A stretch of 64,000 nt of DNA, taken from NCBI GenBank assembly GCA_015698045.1, contig BLAL01000338.1, positions 248,001 through 312,000 of the forward strand, read 5' to 3'. The stretch comes from Rhizophagus clarus. Taxonomy: Eukaryota > Glomeromycota > Glomeromycetes > Glomerales > Glomeraceae. The notes under the pieces are model-generated. The model was not told where the DNA came from, did not search any database, and saw only the letters and a list, made by a program, of their open reading frames with translations. Positions 1-10,924 of this stretch are shown in pieces. Made by a program: the position numbers and the translations under genes. Each line of letters starts with the position of its first letter. Position 1 is the stretch's first letter.

Positions 1-204
1 GGGTAGGAACCACCAGAATTACAAGTTTTTGATATAGTGCATTCAAAGCCTGAGTTTTATAATCTTTTTTTTTAACAGTAATCTCAAGTAAAATATTTAA
101 AGTTTTATCTTCTACAATGGCATCTATTTAGTTTTGGCCGAAATTATAATTAATATCTAGTTATAAGTCTTAGTTCTGATCGGGATTAAAATTTTGGCCA
201 AATT

Positions 205-367
205 CAGAGTAATTACCCGGGTTATACTCGGATACATAAGTATCAACATAAAACGGATACAAAACGGGTATTACCCGTTTTTACCCGTTTGTTATCTCAT
301 AACCCGGATACTCTTAAAAACTCTCGGATTGTATCCGGGTAAACGGGTAACGGGTCGCAGCTCTAAT
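205..367. repeat. Short repeat with CGGGTAA-type ends, probable non-autonomous DNA transposon
   Basis: The stretch is rich in ACCCG and CGGGT motifs in opposite orientations, with ACCCGGGTTATACTCGGATA near the left and ATCCGGGTAAACGGGTAACG near the right, ending in GCAGCTCTAA. This resembles the ends of small hAT-like non-autonomous elements. I could not find a clean target duplication, so the exact ends are uncertain. The open frame crossing it is not believed to be a gene. Confidence 0.35.
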
Positions 368-657
368 AGTGATTTATCACGTGTTAGAGTAAGTCCTTAC
401 TCCTTAAGCATTGTCAATTTGTGACTCACCCTGACTCTGTTCTTGTATGAACAAGTAAATTTCTATTTTGTTAAATTTTTTCTAGTTCTAGTAACAACGA
501 AGCTTGGTCTTGGTTAGATAACATTAAAGGAAAATAGGCGAGAAAGTTAATAAGAGAGTATATAACCCTTCAGGTATTTTATTCATTACTATTTCGTAAT
601 GATAGGAATAGCCAACGAAAAATTTTTTTTGTAGGAATCTTCGAACTTATCTTCCGT

Positions 658-1536
658 ATGGCGTCCAGGGGAAGTTGGTAGAACCACCCCACTGTCGGCC
701 GATTCCGATAATAACTGTATGGGACGCAGTAGCCCTACTTTGGACGATCCACGTAATGAGCATAGAGTTTTTCAAAGAAATGGAGCTTCAAGACCAGAGA
801 ACATTTCTTTCCATAATGCAAATTATCTTGGCGAACAAAATTACGATGATGGAACCGAATGCGCCCAACAACTGTAAATGTAACGGCATCAATGAAAGAA
901 GGAAAGATCGTGACGTTTATGTTCGGGACATCAGTCCGCAGCGGAATAATGGTGGGAACAATAACGAAAGGAATGGTGTACAAGAACAACGAATTAATAG
1001 CAATACCGAGAGCGAAAAATATTCCGATATTATAATGGTGTCGCTCGAATATTGTCCTAACAGAGAAAGAATCATCGAATTGCAATTATTGTTGGGAAAA
1101 TTGCGCAGAGTGGGTACCTTTACAGGCAATGCACGAACGGAAGAAAAGCCGAAAACACCATGCCATTTTGTGGTCCCTAACGTTCAATATAAAGGAAAAA
1201 TCTTTTCGGAAACCATGTCCCATGTGTCGATGGGGGAAAAAAAGGATGAAACTCAAAAAGATTGCAAAATTCCGAAAAATCCGTTCATAACAGTCGAGAT
1301 GATCGCAAATAAATTAGATCGTAAGCATGTGGCAGAATCTCTTGGCCGTTCTGTCGAAAATAGAAATCCTGGCTTATATGTATTTGGAAGAAATTAAATC
1401 GTATGGTTTTGATCATGTTATTCTCATCGGGGAATGTTACGATGGAATTCTTTTTCTAGACTGCTACGGTCGTTTGTTCGAATGGGGAGACATGATGGGT
1501 GCTTTATGGCCGCTTGGAGATTATCGGATAAAATAA
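658..1536 (+). pseudogene. Decayed gene with a CxxC...CxxC zinc-binding segment
   Basis: No product recognised. The most protein-like frame is the one open at 850-1032, 1036-1287 and 1327-1536. It carries CNYC at 1081-1092 and CPMC near 1216-1227, about 45 residues apart, with basic residues after the second pair, which looks like a zinc ribbon. The last part ends in an acidic and aromatic segment that reads like a folded domain (DHVILIGECYDG...ALWPLGDYRIK). In-frame stops at about 1033 and 1288 and several before 850 separate the pieces. A second frame is open at 675-1397 (240 codons), but its composition is less protein-like and I take it as a shadow in a locally GC-richer stretch. The best reading is a host gene relic; an intron-containing live gene is the alternative. 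Confidence 0.4.
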
Positions 1537-2110
1537 TTATTTACAACCAAATCTCAAGAGCTCTACTCTCATGATCCTAATAAATATTTATTATTATTAT
1601 TAAATATTACTGATTTTCATAGGATCAAGTCTTGAGTAAATGAATTAAAAAATTATTTTATTTCTTTATTAATTAATAATCTTTTACTAAACTAACTAGA
1701 TAGATAATGAGATTTAATTGAAAATTAAGTCTTTTTATAACAAAAATAATCTAAAATTTTCCTAAAATTTTTCTAATTTTTCTAATAAAATTGTTTTTCT
1801 TCTCTTTAAACTATTTTCTTTTTAGATAATAAATCATAATTTATCATATTTGGTATTACTTAATATTATTTAACTTTATATTATTGTTTATAAGAATAAT
1901 TAAAAATAGCATTTTCCTAAATTTCTAATTAAAATGTAAATAAATTTTAATTCTTAAATAAAATATTGTCATGTAATTATATTACTATCACTCTATTATT
2001 CAGTTATATCATATAATATCACATATTATAAATCTGCCATTTGCACTGCAAAGCTAAAATACACTAGCTGTGCTCTATTTATAGTAAACCTATAAAAATA
2101 AATAAATCTA
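1537..2110. other. AT-rich intergenic sequence
   Basis: No gene or clear repeat seen; mostly A/T runs between the decayed gene and the first pogo-like element. Confidence 0.5.
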
Positions 2111-3394
2111 CAGTCACACCTCGATATAATAAAGTAAGTGTTCAGGCCGATCAAACCTTCATTATAAAAAATTTATTAATGCTATAATGAATTATTTTGT
2201 ATAGTATAATGAATTATTCAGTATAAAGGTATGGTTAGTATATTATGATTTACTAATCTATCAGATAATCTGAATATCTGATCTAGAAAAAAAAATTATT
2301 TTTTTTTTTATAGTGTTACCAGATAAAAAATAAGACCAGACTTTTGGAATTAAGGTAAGAGAGTTTAAAGAAGTATTTTTTCTAATTATTTATTTTTTTT
2401 TCTTTTTTATAGTGTTGCCAGATGAAAAATATGATCAGACTTATAGAATTAAGGTAAGGGAGGGTTAGAAAAAGTATTTTTCATCATTATTTCTAATTAT
2501 TTAATTTTTTTTCTTTTTTTGTAGTGTTATCAGATGAAAAGCATAACCAGACTTTTGGAATTAAGGTAAGAAAGGTTTGAAGAAGATGTTTCTTGGTGTT
2601 TTTTCTAATTATTTATTTTTTTTCTTTTTTGTAGTGTTGTATGATGAAAAATATAATCAGACTTATAGAATTAAAGTAAGGAAGGTTGGAAAAAGTATTT
2701 TTTATCATTATTTCTAATTATTTATTTTTTTCTTTTTTGTAGTGTTACCAGATGAAAAACATGACTAGACTTTTGAAATTAAGGTAAAGGAGGTTTGGAG
2801 AAGTATTTTTTGTCATTATTTCTAATTAATTAAGTTATTTAAGTTTTGTTCTTCTTTTTTGTAGTATTGCTGAATAAAAACATGACTGAACTTTTGGAAT
2901 TAAGGTAAGGGAGGGCTGGAGAAGATGTTATTATTATTTTCTTTAAAAATCTTTCTACTTTTATTTTTATAGGGATGCTAGATGGAGTTAACTCTGATAT
3001 ACAAATGCAAAGCTAATAAAATTAATAACAAAATTTAATATTTTGACATTATTAAAACGATTTGTTAAACATCTTTTATAAAAGCATTTTGTGTCTTTCA
3101 TATATCATTTATTTAAAAAAATTATCCTTTTATTAAATAATCATAGGGCTATTAGTATATCAGTAATCTTCATTTTACTGGAAAAAAAATTTATTATAAA
3201 AAAATTTGTTATAAAAAGGGTCATTTTTATATATGCTGTTTTGTAACTTTACTTCGTATAATAATATCCAACCCATAATTAATAAAATTTGGTTAATCAA
3301 GAATTTTTTCATATGTTAATATCTGTCCCACATTAATAATTCATTATATAGTATTCTTTATTATATTAAGATTCGCTGTAGAGAGAAATGACTG
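2111..3394 (+). mobile_element. Pogo-like non-autonomous DNA transposon, copy 1 (TA target duplication)
   Basis: The left end is CAGTCACACCTCGATATAAT after TA (2109-2110). The right end reads, on the minus strand, CAGTCATTTCTCTCTACAGC with TA at 3395-3396. CAGT ends, the CCTCGATATAA motif and the TA duplication fit the pogo branch of Tc1/mariner. There is no transposase. The interior holds six to seven units of about 110-120 bp (2290-2980), each a T-rich tract, TAG, about 41 bases, then GTAAG. The same element is present in opposite orientation at the right side of the window (4814-4892 plus 54079-55681), which fixes its ends. Confidence 0.75.
2290..2980 (+). repeat. Tandem array of 110-120 bp units with splice-site-like borders
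   Basis: Six to seven units, each containing a T/C-rich tract ending in TAG or GTAG, a block close to TGTTACCAGATGAAAAACAT followed by GACCAGACTTTTGGAATTAAG-like sequence, then GTAAG. Units differ by point changes and a few indels. The array lies inside the pogo-like element and has a counterpart of about nine units at 54440-55495. Confidence 0.8.
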
Positions 3395-3723
3395 TATAGA
3401 GATAAATAATGATCTTTATAGTAATTGTAATAAGAGCAAATATCAGATCTGTTATGTAAACAAGCTTTAGGATTAGTGATCTGATCTTATTTTTAAAAAA
3501 TTATCCAAATCCTATCCTAAGTTTATTCATCTAATTCAGATGGTAATCTGAATATAAAAATTTATGGATTGATTCTTAATTCTAAATAGATCCTTAAATA
3601 AGAATTTATCCAGATCTATTTTAATCTGAATTTTAATAGATTATCCTTAATCTTTAAATTTTATTATTAAAAAAATTTTTTTTGATATAATTAATTGTGA
3701 TATTTATTTTAATTATTTATAAA
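3395..3723. other. AT-rich intergenic sequence
   Basis: Contains short near-repeats of a GATCTGATC/CAGATCTATTTTAATCTG type at 3465-3660, which may be a worn repeat. No gene seen. Confidence 0.4.
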
Positions 3724-3967
3724 AGGGTTTTATTTTTTTTTCACATCTGCAATACATCACACCCTGAATACTCTGGACAAAATTACAGAATGTTAAACAA
3801 AATTAAATATATGACATTTAACTAAAAGTATAAAAAATAGATTTTTTATAACTGAAAAAATTCTCTGTCTTCAGAATACATATAAAAAAATAAAAAGAGA
3901 AAGGTTATAACACAGGTGACAAAAAAAGGTATGATGCATCACAGATGCAAAAAAATGATTAAACCCT
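3724..3967. mobile_element. MITE of about 245 bp with inverted ends AGGGTTT
   Basis: The left end begins AGGGTTTTATTTTTTTTTCA and runs into CATCTGCAATACATCACACC. The right end is its imperfect inverse, with GGTATGATGCATCACAGATG followed by a run leading into AAACCCT. Flanks are TTTATAAA on the left and TTATAAAA on the right, so an 8-bp hAT-like duplication is plausible but offset by one base. No coding capacity. Confidence 0.55.
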
Positions 3968-4100
3968 TTATAAAAATAAATTTTTTTTGTAATTATATTT
4001 AATTACACAAAACCCAATTCTTTATTTCATATTTTCATTTATTCTTAATTTTTTATTATATAGTAAAACTGTAAAAGATTATAAAAAAAGGAAAAAGTAA

Positions 4101-4790
4101 TTAATATTCATCAACTTTATTCCATTCTTTTGCAAAAACTTCTATTGAACGAATATTCTTTTTTTAAAAATAACATCTGTTTCATTAAACTTGTATCTAA
4201 ATGATTAAAATTAGAGAATTAGCATAGAAAAATAGTCTTTCACTAGATACAGATATAGTCAGGACTCCAAAGTACTTGCAAGTAATTTGGGATAGGTTTG
4301 AAAAAATTTTTTTATGAATCTGCCATCAATCTAATAGATTCTCTGTTTCTAATGTAACTGGTATTAATAAATAATTACTTACTTTATTGATAATTATAGG
4401 TATACTTATTTTTTTTATTCTTATTTTGATGATACTTACAGTATTCTTTTTGTAATTGCAATAAAGTTTCTGCATTTAAAACCGGTATAACTGTATTAAA
4501 TGGTACTATTACAAATGTTACTGATGTTAATTTATTCAAATTATTAGATTCAATTTATTAAACTCATCACAAAGTTTTTGAATTGTTTTATCTTTTTTAT
4601 CTTCTAGTTCCAAATCTAATTTCTTATAATATAAGTCTAATAAAATAGCCATTAATTCTATAACACTTGAAGTATTCTAATAATAAAGCAATGCATTATA
4701 AATATTATTCTTTACTTTAAGTAAAACTTCTTCAGTATTTAATAGATCTTTAATAAAAATTCTCTTTTTGGTAATATGACTTATAATTTC
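4101..4790 (-). pseudogene. hAT transposase relic (C-terminal part)
   Basis: On the minus strand, pieces in more than one frame resemble the end of a hAT transposase. One piece reads ELMAILLDLYYKKLDLELED and on to TIQKLCDEF, matching the conserved 'LMA.LLDPR.K.L' block. A later piece reads LLD.WQIHKKIFSNLSQI and ISVSSERLFFYANSLI, matching the dimerisation block ('WW..h...fp.La..yL.ip..SvpsERlFS.a'). The end is KEWNKVDEY and a stop at 4101-4103. Several stops and frame changes break it, for example between ALLYY and NTSSV. The N-terminal zinc finger and first catalytic blocks are not visible. It lies just outside the nested transposons, so it may belong to a separate insertion. Confidence 0.6.
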
Positions 4791-4813
4791 TTAAAAAAAA
4801 AGATAATGCTATA

Positions 4814-4892
4814 CAGTTATCCCTCTTTATAGCGAACTTCGATATAATAAAGAATACTATATAATGAATTGTTAATATAAGACAAATATTAA
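4814..4892 (+). mobile_element. Pogo-like transposon copy 2, left fragment
   Basis: TA (4812-4813) is followed by CAGTTATCCCTCTTTATAGC and then sequence matching the reversed end of copy 1, up to AATATTAA at 4885-4892. There the match stops, exactly where a hAT-like terminus begins. The rest of this copy resumes at 54071 after the same AATATTAA. The two fragments are therefore one element split by a later insertion. Confidence 0.75.
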
Positions 4893-5810
4893 TAAAGCTC
4901 TAAATGAATCAAGTCAAATCGATTATTAGATAAAATTGTATTTGACTCAAAAAAATTAAGTCAAGTCAAGTTGAGTCAAAATTATAAAATTTGTAGATTT
5001 GATTCAGCTTGACTCAGAAAAAATATCAACTCAGATTGATTTGATTTGACTTGATTCTATTCAAGAATTTGACAGACGGTTGATTAAAAAAAAATATCAA
5101 AACTTTTTTTTAATAATTTAATATTTTCACAATTTTTTTTTACCAATGTTAATAAAAAACGTGAATAAAAATATTTTGTTAATAAAAATATTAGCAACCC
5201 ATTTTTTTCTTAATAATTAATAAATAAAATGGATTAATAAAAAAATATTGTGAAATGTTTTTTTTAAATAACTTAACAAAAGAAAATTTTTGCAATATTT
5301 TTTAATTGTGTTAATAAGAAATGTTGCGAACTTTTTTTTTTAACTATTTAATGAAACAACATATTTTTGCAACACTTTTTAATTGTATTAATAAAAGAAT
5401 ATTGCAAAACGTTCTTTTTTTAGCAATTTAACTTACAAAAAAATGTTTTTGCAACATTTTTTGATGATATAAACAAAATGTTGCAAAATGTTTTTACATA
5501 TGAATTAATGAAAAAAAATATTTTTTGCAACATTTTTTAATTGGATTAATAAAAAAAATGTTGCGTAATATTTTTTTTTAATAATTTATAACAAGAAAAA
5601 ATGTTTTAGCAACATTTTTTAATTGTATTAATAAAAAACATTGCAAAACATTTTTTACACATAAAATATGAATAAAAAATGTTTTTCTTGACGTTTTTTA
5701 ATTGGACTAATAAAAAAATGCTGCAAATATTTTTTTAGCAATTTAACTTACAAAAAAATGTTTTTGCAACATTTTTTAATGATGTTAACAAAAATGTTAT
5801 GAAACATTTT
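4893..5810. mobile_element. hAT-like element, left arm (8-bp target duplication)
   Basis: Starts TAAAGCTCTAAATGAATC directly after AATATTAA (4885-4892). The other terminus ends at 54070 and, read inward, starts TAGTGCTTTGAATGAGTT. The 25-bp inverted ends agree at about 19 positions, and AATATTAA recurs at 54071-54078. Next to both ends are repeats of TTGACTCAA/GTCAAGTC type (4910-5070). The remainder is an array built on GCAACATTTTTTAATTG and ATTAATAAAAAA. No transposase is visible, so it was probably a short non-autonomous element before it was split. Confidence 0.7.
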
Positions 5811-6302
5811 ACAGGTCGAATGGTGGCAAATCAGTCACCAATCAGCTATCAATTGGGTAACTTATTGATAACTGATTGATTCAATAAGTATTCAATCGGG
5901 TGGCTGATTGATAGTCGATTTCTGCCAAAATCCGTCATCAATCAGGCAGGCCAATTGATGGTCAACTGATGTCAACTGATGGTTGATTGATGGTTGATTG
6001 ATGATCGATTTATGGTTGATTAATGGTCAAATTATAGGCAAAATATAGTCAAATTATGATCAAATTATGGTCAAATTATGGTCAAATTATGGTTAAATTA
6101 TGGTCAAATTATGGTCAAATTATGGTTAATTTATGGTTAATTTATGGTCAAATTAAAATCAAATTAAGGTCAAATTATGGTCAAATTATGGTCAAATTAT
6201 GGTCAATTTATAGTCAAATTATGGTCAAATTATGGTCAAATTATGTGATCAAATTATGGGATCAAATTATGGTCAATTATGGTCAATTGATGGTTGAATG
6301 AC
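5811..6302. mobile_element. Left terminus of an ACAGGTC-type element with minisatellite
   Basis: Begins ACAGGTCGAATGGTGGCAAA; the matching inverted terminus is at 52801 (ACAGGTCAAATGGAGTTAAA). About 28 of the first 35 positions agree. ATTTT flanks both ends (5806-5810 and 52802-52806), so a 5-bp target duplication in the surrounding satellite is possible. Behind the terminus are ATCAGTCA and TTGATGGT repeats, then from about 6040 a 12-bp minisatellite, AATTATGGTCAA. The open frame over the minisatellite is a repeat artefact. Confidence 0.6.
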
Positions 6303-6372
6303 CAATTTTTGTAGAATCATATAATGAATAATAAAATTTATTATAGCACATAATAAAACACATAGTATCTTT

Positions 6373-6422
6373 AGTGGGATACCACCATGAAATATAATTA
6401 TATTTCATGGTGGTATCCCACT
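6373..6422. repeat. Perfect 50-bp palindrome
   Basis: AGTGGGATACCACCATGAAA at the left arm is mirrored exactly by the right arm, 25 + 25 bases with no spacer, centred between 6397 and 6398. It opens an array of ACCACCATATAATCT-type units that continues to about 6740. Confidence 0.9.
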
Positions 6423-6740
6423 TGCCCTAGATTATATTACCACCATATAATCTGGGTACCACCGTATGATCTGATTACCACCATATAATCTGGATATCGC
6501 CATATGATCTAATTATCATCATATAATCTAAATAATATAATCTAATTACCATCATATAATCTAAATAATGTGATCTAATTACCACCATTTAATCTATACA
6601 TCGGATATCTATTTTATGCTCTAGCTATCTTTTTAAGCCTTTTCTATTAATATCTAATTACCACCACATATAATCTAACTACCACTGACAAGTTATCTAA
6701 CTACCACCACATATGATCTAACTATCGCTCTTTTCTTGCC
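6423..6740. repeat. Degenerate array of ACCACCATATAATCT units
   Basis: About ten degenerate copies of a 17-20 bp unit containing ACCACCATATAATCT, in one orientation and increasingly diverged to the right. The arm of the adjoining palindrome shares the TACCACCAT core. Confidence 0.7.
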
Positions 6741-7660
6741 GTTTCTGAATTATTTGCAAGTCGAATCCTACCTTGAAGGTATTAGCCGTTTGCGCCAGTT
6801 TGGAATCTAGTTCCTATGTTGAGGGTGCGGATAGTCTGTACCTGTTTGGATGCCAGATTCTATATTAAAGTACTTACCTTTTGCGCCTATTTGGTTGCCT
6901 GCCAAAATGTCGAAATATGGTAAAAAAATATTGCGTCGGGTGGCGCAGTAGATCTGTGATTAATTTCGGCCAACACTATGCCTTAATTTCGGCCGATCTT
7001 TAGAGCACATGATTTGAGGATCCTGCTTGGCGCCATGATAGTGACCTGATAGTATCATGGAACTATTGTGGAACTGTCATGGAACTGGCAGGGAGCTAGA
7101 AAGGTTCTATTATTTTGGCAGTTTTATGCCAGCTTGGATGCCGAATTCAAACATCTGGCCGAAATTATGGAGTGAATTTTGACTGCGCCTTACTGCGCCA
7201 TGGTCACGTGATACTGTTCGGCGCCAGAACACCCTCTGCCATATAGTATTACTAATTTTGGCCGGCATTATAATAAGCTTAATTTTGGCCGATTTTTGGA
7301 CTCTATGATTTTAGGATCCAATTTGGCACCATAGTAGCATCATAGAAGTGGTGAGGTACTAGTATAGTCCTATTAGTTCACCAGTTCCATATGCCGATTT
7401 GGATTCCAAGTCATTATGTGTGGTTTACTAAAGTAAACACCCGAATTTATAGTATAGTATTGGCCGAAATTATCGTAATTTACTGCGCCTTCAATTCTGG
7501 GCACTTCCCTGTCACTTTCTCGCAACCTTCTCGCAACCCAATATATATGCATTACTTATTTTTTGTATCCAAAGTTCTGGCCGGTTGTCTCCCTTTTTCT
7601 ATTTGCAGGATGTTGTAAGCACTTCCGAGGTCTGATCATGGTTTAGACTGGGTTAAGGCA
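6741..7660. repeat. Dispersed-repeat mosaic with TTTTGGCCGA and TGCGCC motifs
   Basis: AATTTCGGCCGA or TTTTGGCCGA-type motifs recur (near 6965, 6993, 7160, 7257, 7284, 7464), together with TGCGCC/TTGCGCC and tracts such as GATTTTAGGATCC. Similar TTTTGGCCGA motifs occur at 130-200. The local base composition is less AT-rich than its neighbours. The 75-codon open frame at 7391-7618 lies in this mosaic and is not called as a gene. Confidence 0.5.
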
Positions 7661-7680
7661 ATGAGTATGCCATTTTTTGA

Positions 7681-8080
7681 GCGTCACTAGTGTCACCAGT
7701 TAGTATACGGAACTAGTGACAGAACTAGTGACACGTTCATTATACTTCTTGAGGTTATTATGCTATTTCATTTCTTTCTTGATTAGTGTCACTAGTGTCA
7801 CTAGTAAAAGAGTAATAAATTCTAGGAAAAAAAATCAAAGTTTTTCTATGCTATCCGGTCTATATAAGATATAATATGATGAATCTATGATGTACAGTAT
7901 GTATGCTAAAAAAAATAAAAGTTGGGAACCTCGGATTTTCTCCAGTGACACCAGTGACACCAGTGACGCTTATTAAGAAAAGTTTCCTTCGGCCTAGAAT
8001 TCCTAAAGAGCCTATCGTCTGCGTCACTAGCTTCTGTCACCAGCTTTTTTTTCCTGTGACACTAGTGACAAGTTGTATCA
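7681..8080. repeat. Inverted and tandem GTGACACTAGTGAC repeats
   Basis: GCGTCACTAGTGTCACCAGT at 7681-7702 is mirrored by a CAGTGACACCAGTGACGC segment near 7945-7970. Further copies lie at 7735, 7790, 8022 and 8056. The layout looks like a small element with inverted ends, or a satellite of a 9-bp unit (GTGACACYA). Confidence 0.5.
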
Positions 8081-8343
8081 TTTTCGTTTACCTCTAAATT
8101 ATCTACCAGTATCTCTGCCGAAGCTAAGTCTACCATTCTTTTCTGATGGTATTGTTCTCTTTTACGGTGCTTTCTAGCATGATCATCGCAATATTCATAT
8201 CCGGAATAAGATAATTTTCCACATTCTTTGCAAAATACTTGAGAAGGAGAATTGCGATGAATAAAACATCCTTCCGGATGGTAGCATCCTCGATTGCAAA
8301 TCTTACCACTCCTGTGGATATAAGTACATCGATAAAATACCAT
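8062..8343 (-). CDS. Small Cys/His-rich protein
   Basis: A 93-residue frame with many Cys and His pairs: CTYIHRSGKIC, CYHPEGCFIH and CKECGKLSYSGYEYCDDH, then a basic tail. The spacing suggests two or three small zinc-binding modules of a CHHC or treble-clef type. No family was recognised. It faces away from the polymerase N-terminal part that starts 130 bases to the right, so the two could share a divergent promoter. Its place at the edge suggests it belongs to element A, but it could equally be a host gene. Confidence 0.5.
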   Translation of the reverse strand: MVFYRCTYIHRSGKICNRGCYHPEGCFIHRNSPSQVFCKECGKLSYSGYEYCDDHARKHRKREQYHQKRMVDLASAEILVDNLEVNENDTTCH

Positions 8344-8475
8344 TTTTAATAACTATGGATTGTTGATTTATGTATCGATCTATATAGTTCAGAATTAATT
8401 TTCATTTTAAACTTTTTTCTCCCAAAGTATATAGTTTCTCTCGAACTGTATATTTGCGATATAATATCCGAAAAA

Positions 8476-8844
8476 ATGACCGAACATTCAGAGCTTTCAG
8501 AGTCCCTCTCCTCCAACGCCTCTGCCCTTTTTCACCCAGAGGCTGAAAAAGATAAAACAGAAGGCCAGGTAATTCGCTATTCCAGTGAAAAATACTTGTC
8601 GGGCATCCCAACTCGAGATAATATAGTTGCGGAAAATGATGAGGGATTAACCGCAATCCTTGAAAATGCTCTATTCAATTGCCAAGAAATACCATTCATG
8701 GCCACTGATAATGAAGGATCCAGCCAAAAAATAAATGGAAAGTATTGCTATGTATTACGGCTCTACGGTTCTCTCATTAATGGCCAAAAAGCGATAGTAA
8801 CCCTTTTGGGAATTCAGGTTTTCTTTGACGTTCTTGTTCCAGAT
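8476..8844 (+). pseudogene. Element A family B DNA polymerase, N-terminal part
   Basis: The frame starts MTEHSELSESL and leads into YVLRLYGSLINGQKAIVTL and VFFDVLVPD, which I recognise as the start of the Rhizophagus-type family B polymerase also present at 13032-15985. The match to polymerase stops at 8844, where an inverted-repeat element begins; the gene resumes on its far side. The low-complexity N-terminus (Ser/Glu-rich) is usual for the family. Part of a fossil element. Confidence 0.65.
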
Positions 8845-8984
8845 ACAGGTCGAATAAAAAAAAATCTCCAAAAATTGGCAGTCTGATTTTTGTCCGATTT
8901 TTGGATATATTTGTCTGATTTGTGGTTTTTTGTTGCCGATTTTATGGCGCAAATTGTTCATGAACGGCATTGCCGATTTGTGCC

Positions 8985-9125
8985 AAAAAATCGGCATTCC
9001 TATTTTTAAATAGTGCATGCAAATCGGCACTCCAATTTTTAAATAGTGCATGCAAATCGGCACTCCGATTTTTAAATAGTGCATGCAAATCAGCACTCCG
9101 ATTTTTAAATAGTGCATACAAATTC
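8985..9125. repeat. 33-bp minisatellite
   Basis: About four copies of a unit containing TTTTTAAATAGTGCATGCAA followed by ATCGGCACTCCGA. Open frames on the minus strand here (HALFKNRSADL repeats) are a product of the repeat. Confidence 0.85.
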
Positions 9126-9239
9126 AACCAAATTAGCTAAATTTATTTTATTTATATTTATGAAGTACGACACATGCAAAAATTTATTTTTTCTCAAAAA
9201 ATTTTATTCAAAGTAGTTTAATTTAAAAATTTACATGTT

Positions 9240-10790
9240 TTATTAGTAATTAAAAAATAAGAATTTATTAAAAAGAAATCTATAATGAAAGTAAAAAAAT
9301 GAATCAAAGTAAAGAAATGTGTTAAAAAATAAGAATAATAATAAAGAAAAAAAGAAATGGGGGGAAATGAAAAGAAGTAAGGGGAAACAAAAAAAAATGA
9401 AAAGAATACAAAGGTAAAGAAAATGAAAGGAATGAAGAAGGAAATGTAAGAAAAAAGGATAGTGTAATATAAAAAAAAAAACAAAAAGAATAGTAGGAAA
9501 ACATAAAGAAACGAAAAGAGAGAAGGGAGATATAAAGGAGCGAAAAAAAGGAGGGGGAAACGTAAAGGAACAAAAAGAAAGGAAGGAAATGTAGAAGAAC
9601 AAAAAAAAAGGAGAAAATGCAAAGGAACAAAACGAAAAGAAGGGGAAACATAAAGTGATGAAACAAAAAGGAGAGTGAAACGTAATAGAACGAAAAAAAT
9701 GGAAGGCAAAACGTAAAAAAAGAAAAAATAGAGGAAATATGAAGAAATGAAAGAGAAATGTGAATATACAAAAGAATTGAAGGGGAGATGAAAAGAATGA
9801 AGAGAAGTGAAAAGAAACAAAAAGAAACAAAAGAGACAAAATAAACCGAAAGGTGGGTGAAAAGAAAAGAATGAAGGGGGAAGTGAAAATAAACAAAATA
9901 AATAGTAGAAAAACATAAAGAACGTAAAGGAACGAAAGGGAAACGTAAAGGAACAAAAAGAAAGGAAAGAAATGTAAAAAAACAAAAAAAAAAGGAGGAA
10001 ATGCAAATCAACAAAACGAAAAGAAGGGGAAACATAAAGTGATGAAACAAAAAGGAGTGAAACGTAATAGAATGAAAAAAATGGAAGGCAAAACGTAAAA
10101 AAAGAAAAATAGAGGAAACATGAAGAAATGAAAGAGAAATGTGAATATACAAAAGAATTAAAGGGGAGATGAAAAGAATGAAGAGAAGTGAAAAGAAACA
10201 AAAGGAAACAAAAGAAACAAAGTAAACCGAAAGGTGGGTGAAAAGAAAAGAATGGAGGAGAAGTGAAAATAAATGAAAAGAATAGTAGGAAAACATAAAG
10301 AAACGGAAAGAAAAGAAGGAAAACGTAAAGGAACGAAAAGAAAGAAGGGGGAAACGTAAAGGAACAAAAAGAAAGGAAAGAAATGTAAAAGAACAAAAAA
10401 AAGAGGAAATGAAACGAAAAGGGAAAGGAACGAAATGAAAAGAAGGGGGAAGCGTAAAGGGTGAAATGAAAGGAGGGAAAATATAAAAAATAAAATGAAA
10501 AGAGGAGGAACGTAAAGAGACAAATGAAAAGGAGATGAAACGTAAAGGAATAAAGCAAAAATGAGGGCAAATGTAAAGTGATGAAATGAAAAGGAGGGTT
10601 AAACGTAATAACCGAAAAAAAAATAGAAGGAAAAACGTAAAAAAAAAGAAAAAAAAGAGGAAGAAATGAAAGAGAAATGTGAATATACAAAAATAATTGA
10701 AGGGAGACGAAAAGAATGGAAAACAAACGAAAAGAAACACAGGGGATAAAAGAAAAAATGAAAGAAAAGTTAGTAAATAACGAAATGTAA
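9240..10790. repeat. Purine-rich low-complexity block with a ~380-bp direct duplication
   Basis: The plus strand is almost entirely A and G, built of GAAAGGAAATGTAAAGGAAC-like words. Longer stretches recur about 380 bases apart: AAACATAAAGTGATGAAACA at about 9646 and 10029, and CGAAAGGTGGGTGAAAAGAA at about 9848 and 10227. The long Phe/Ser/Leu-rich minus-strand frames here result from the strand bias and are not genes. Confidence 0.85.
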
Positions 10791-10924
10791 TCGATCATAA
10801 AAAAAATAAAATGAAATAAAAAGAAACATACTTGTAAAGAAGCCCAATTACTAAAAACATTTGATCGGAACTTGCAAAAAAAAGATGGATTCGTTAGTAA
10901 AACGTTTCCTAAAAAAAAAAGAAA

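Noticed and set aside
5100-5810. Possible CRISPR-like array because of regular GCAACATTTTTT units
   Set aside because: Spacers are not unique; units are degenerate, AT-rich satellite in a eukaryotic context.
6056-6301. 81-codon frame reading MIKLWSNYGQIMVKLWSNYG
   Set aside because: It is the translation of a 12-bp minisatellite.
7391-7618. 75-codon plus-strand frame
   Set aside because: Located in a dispersed-repeat mosaic, no family features, no supporting context.
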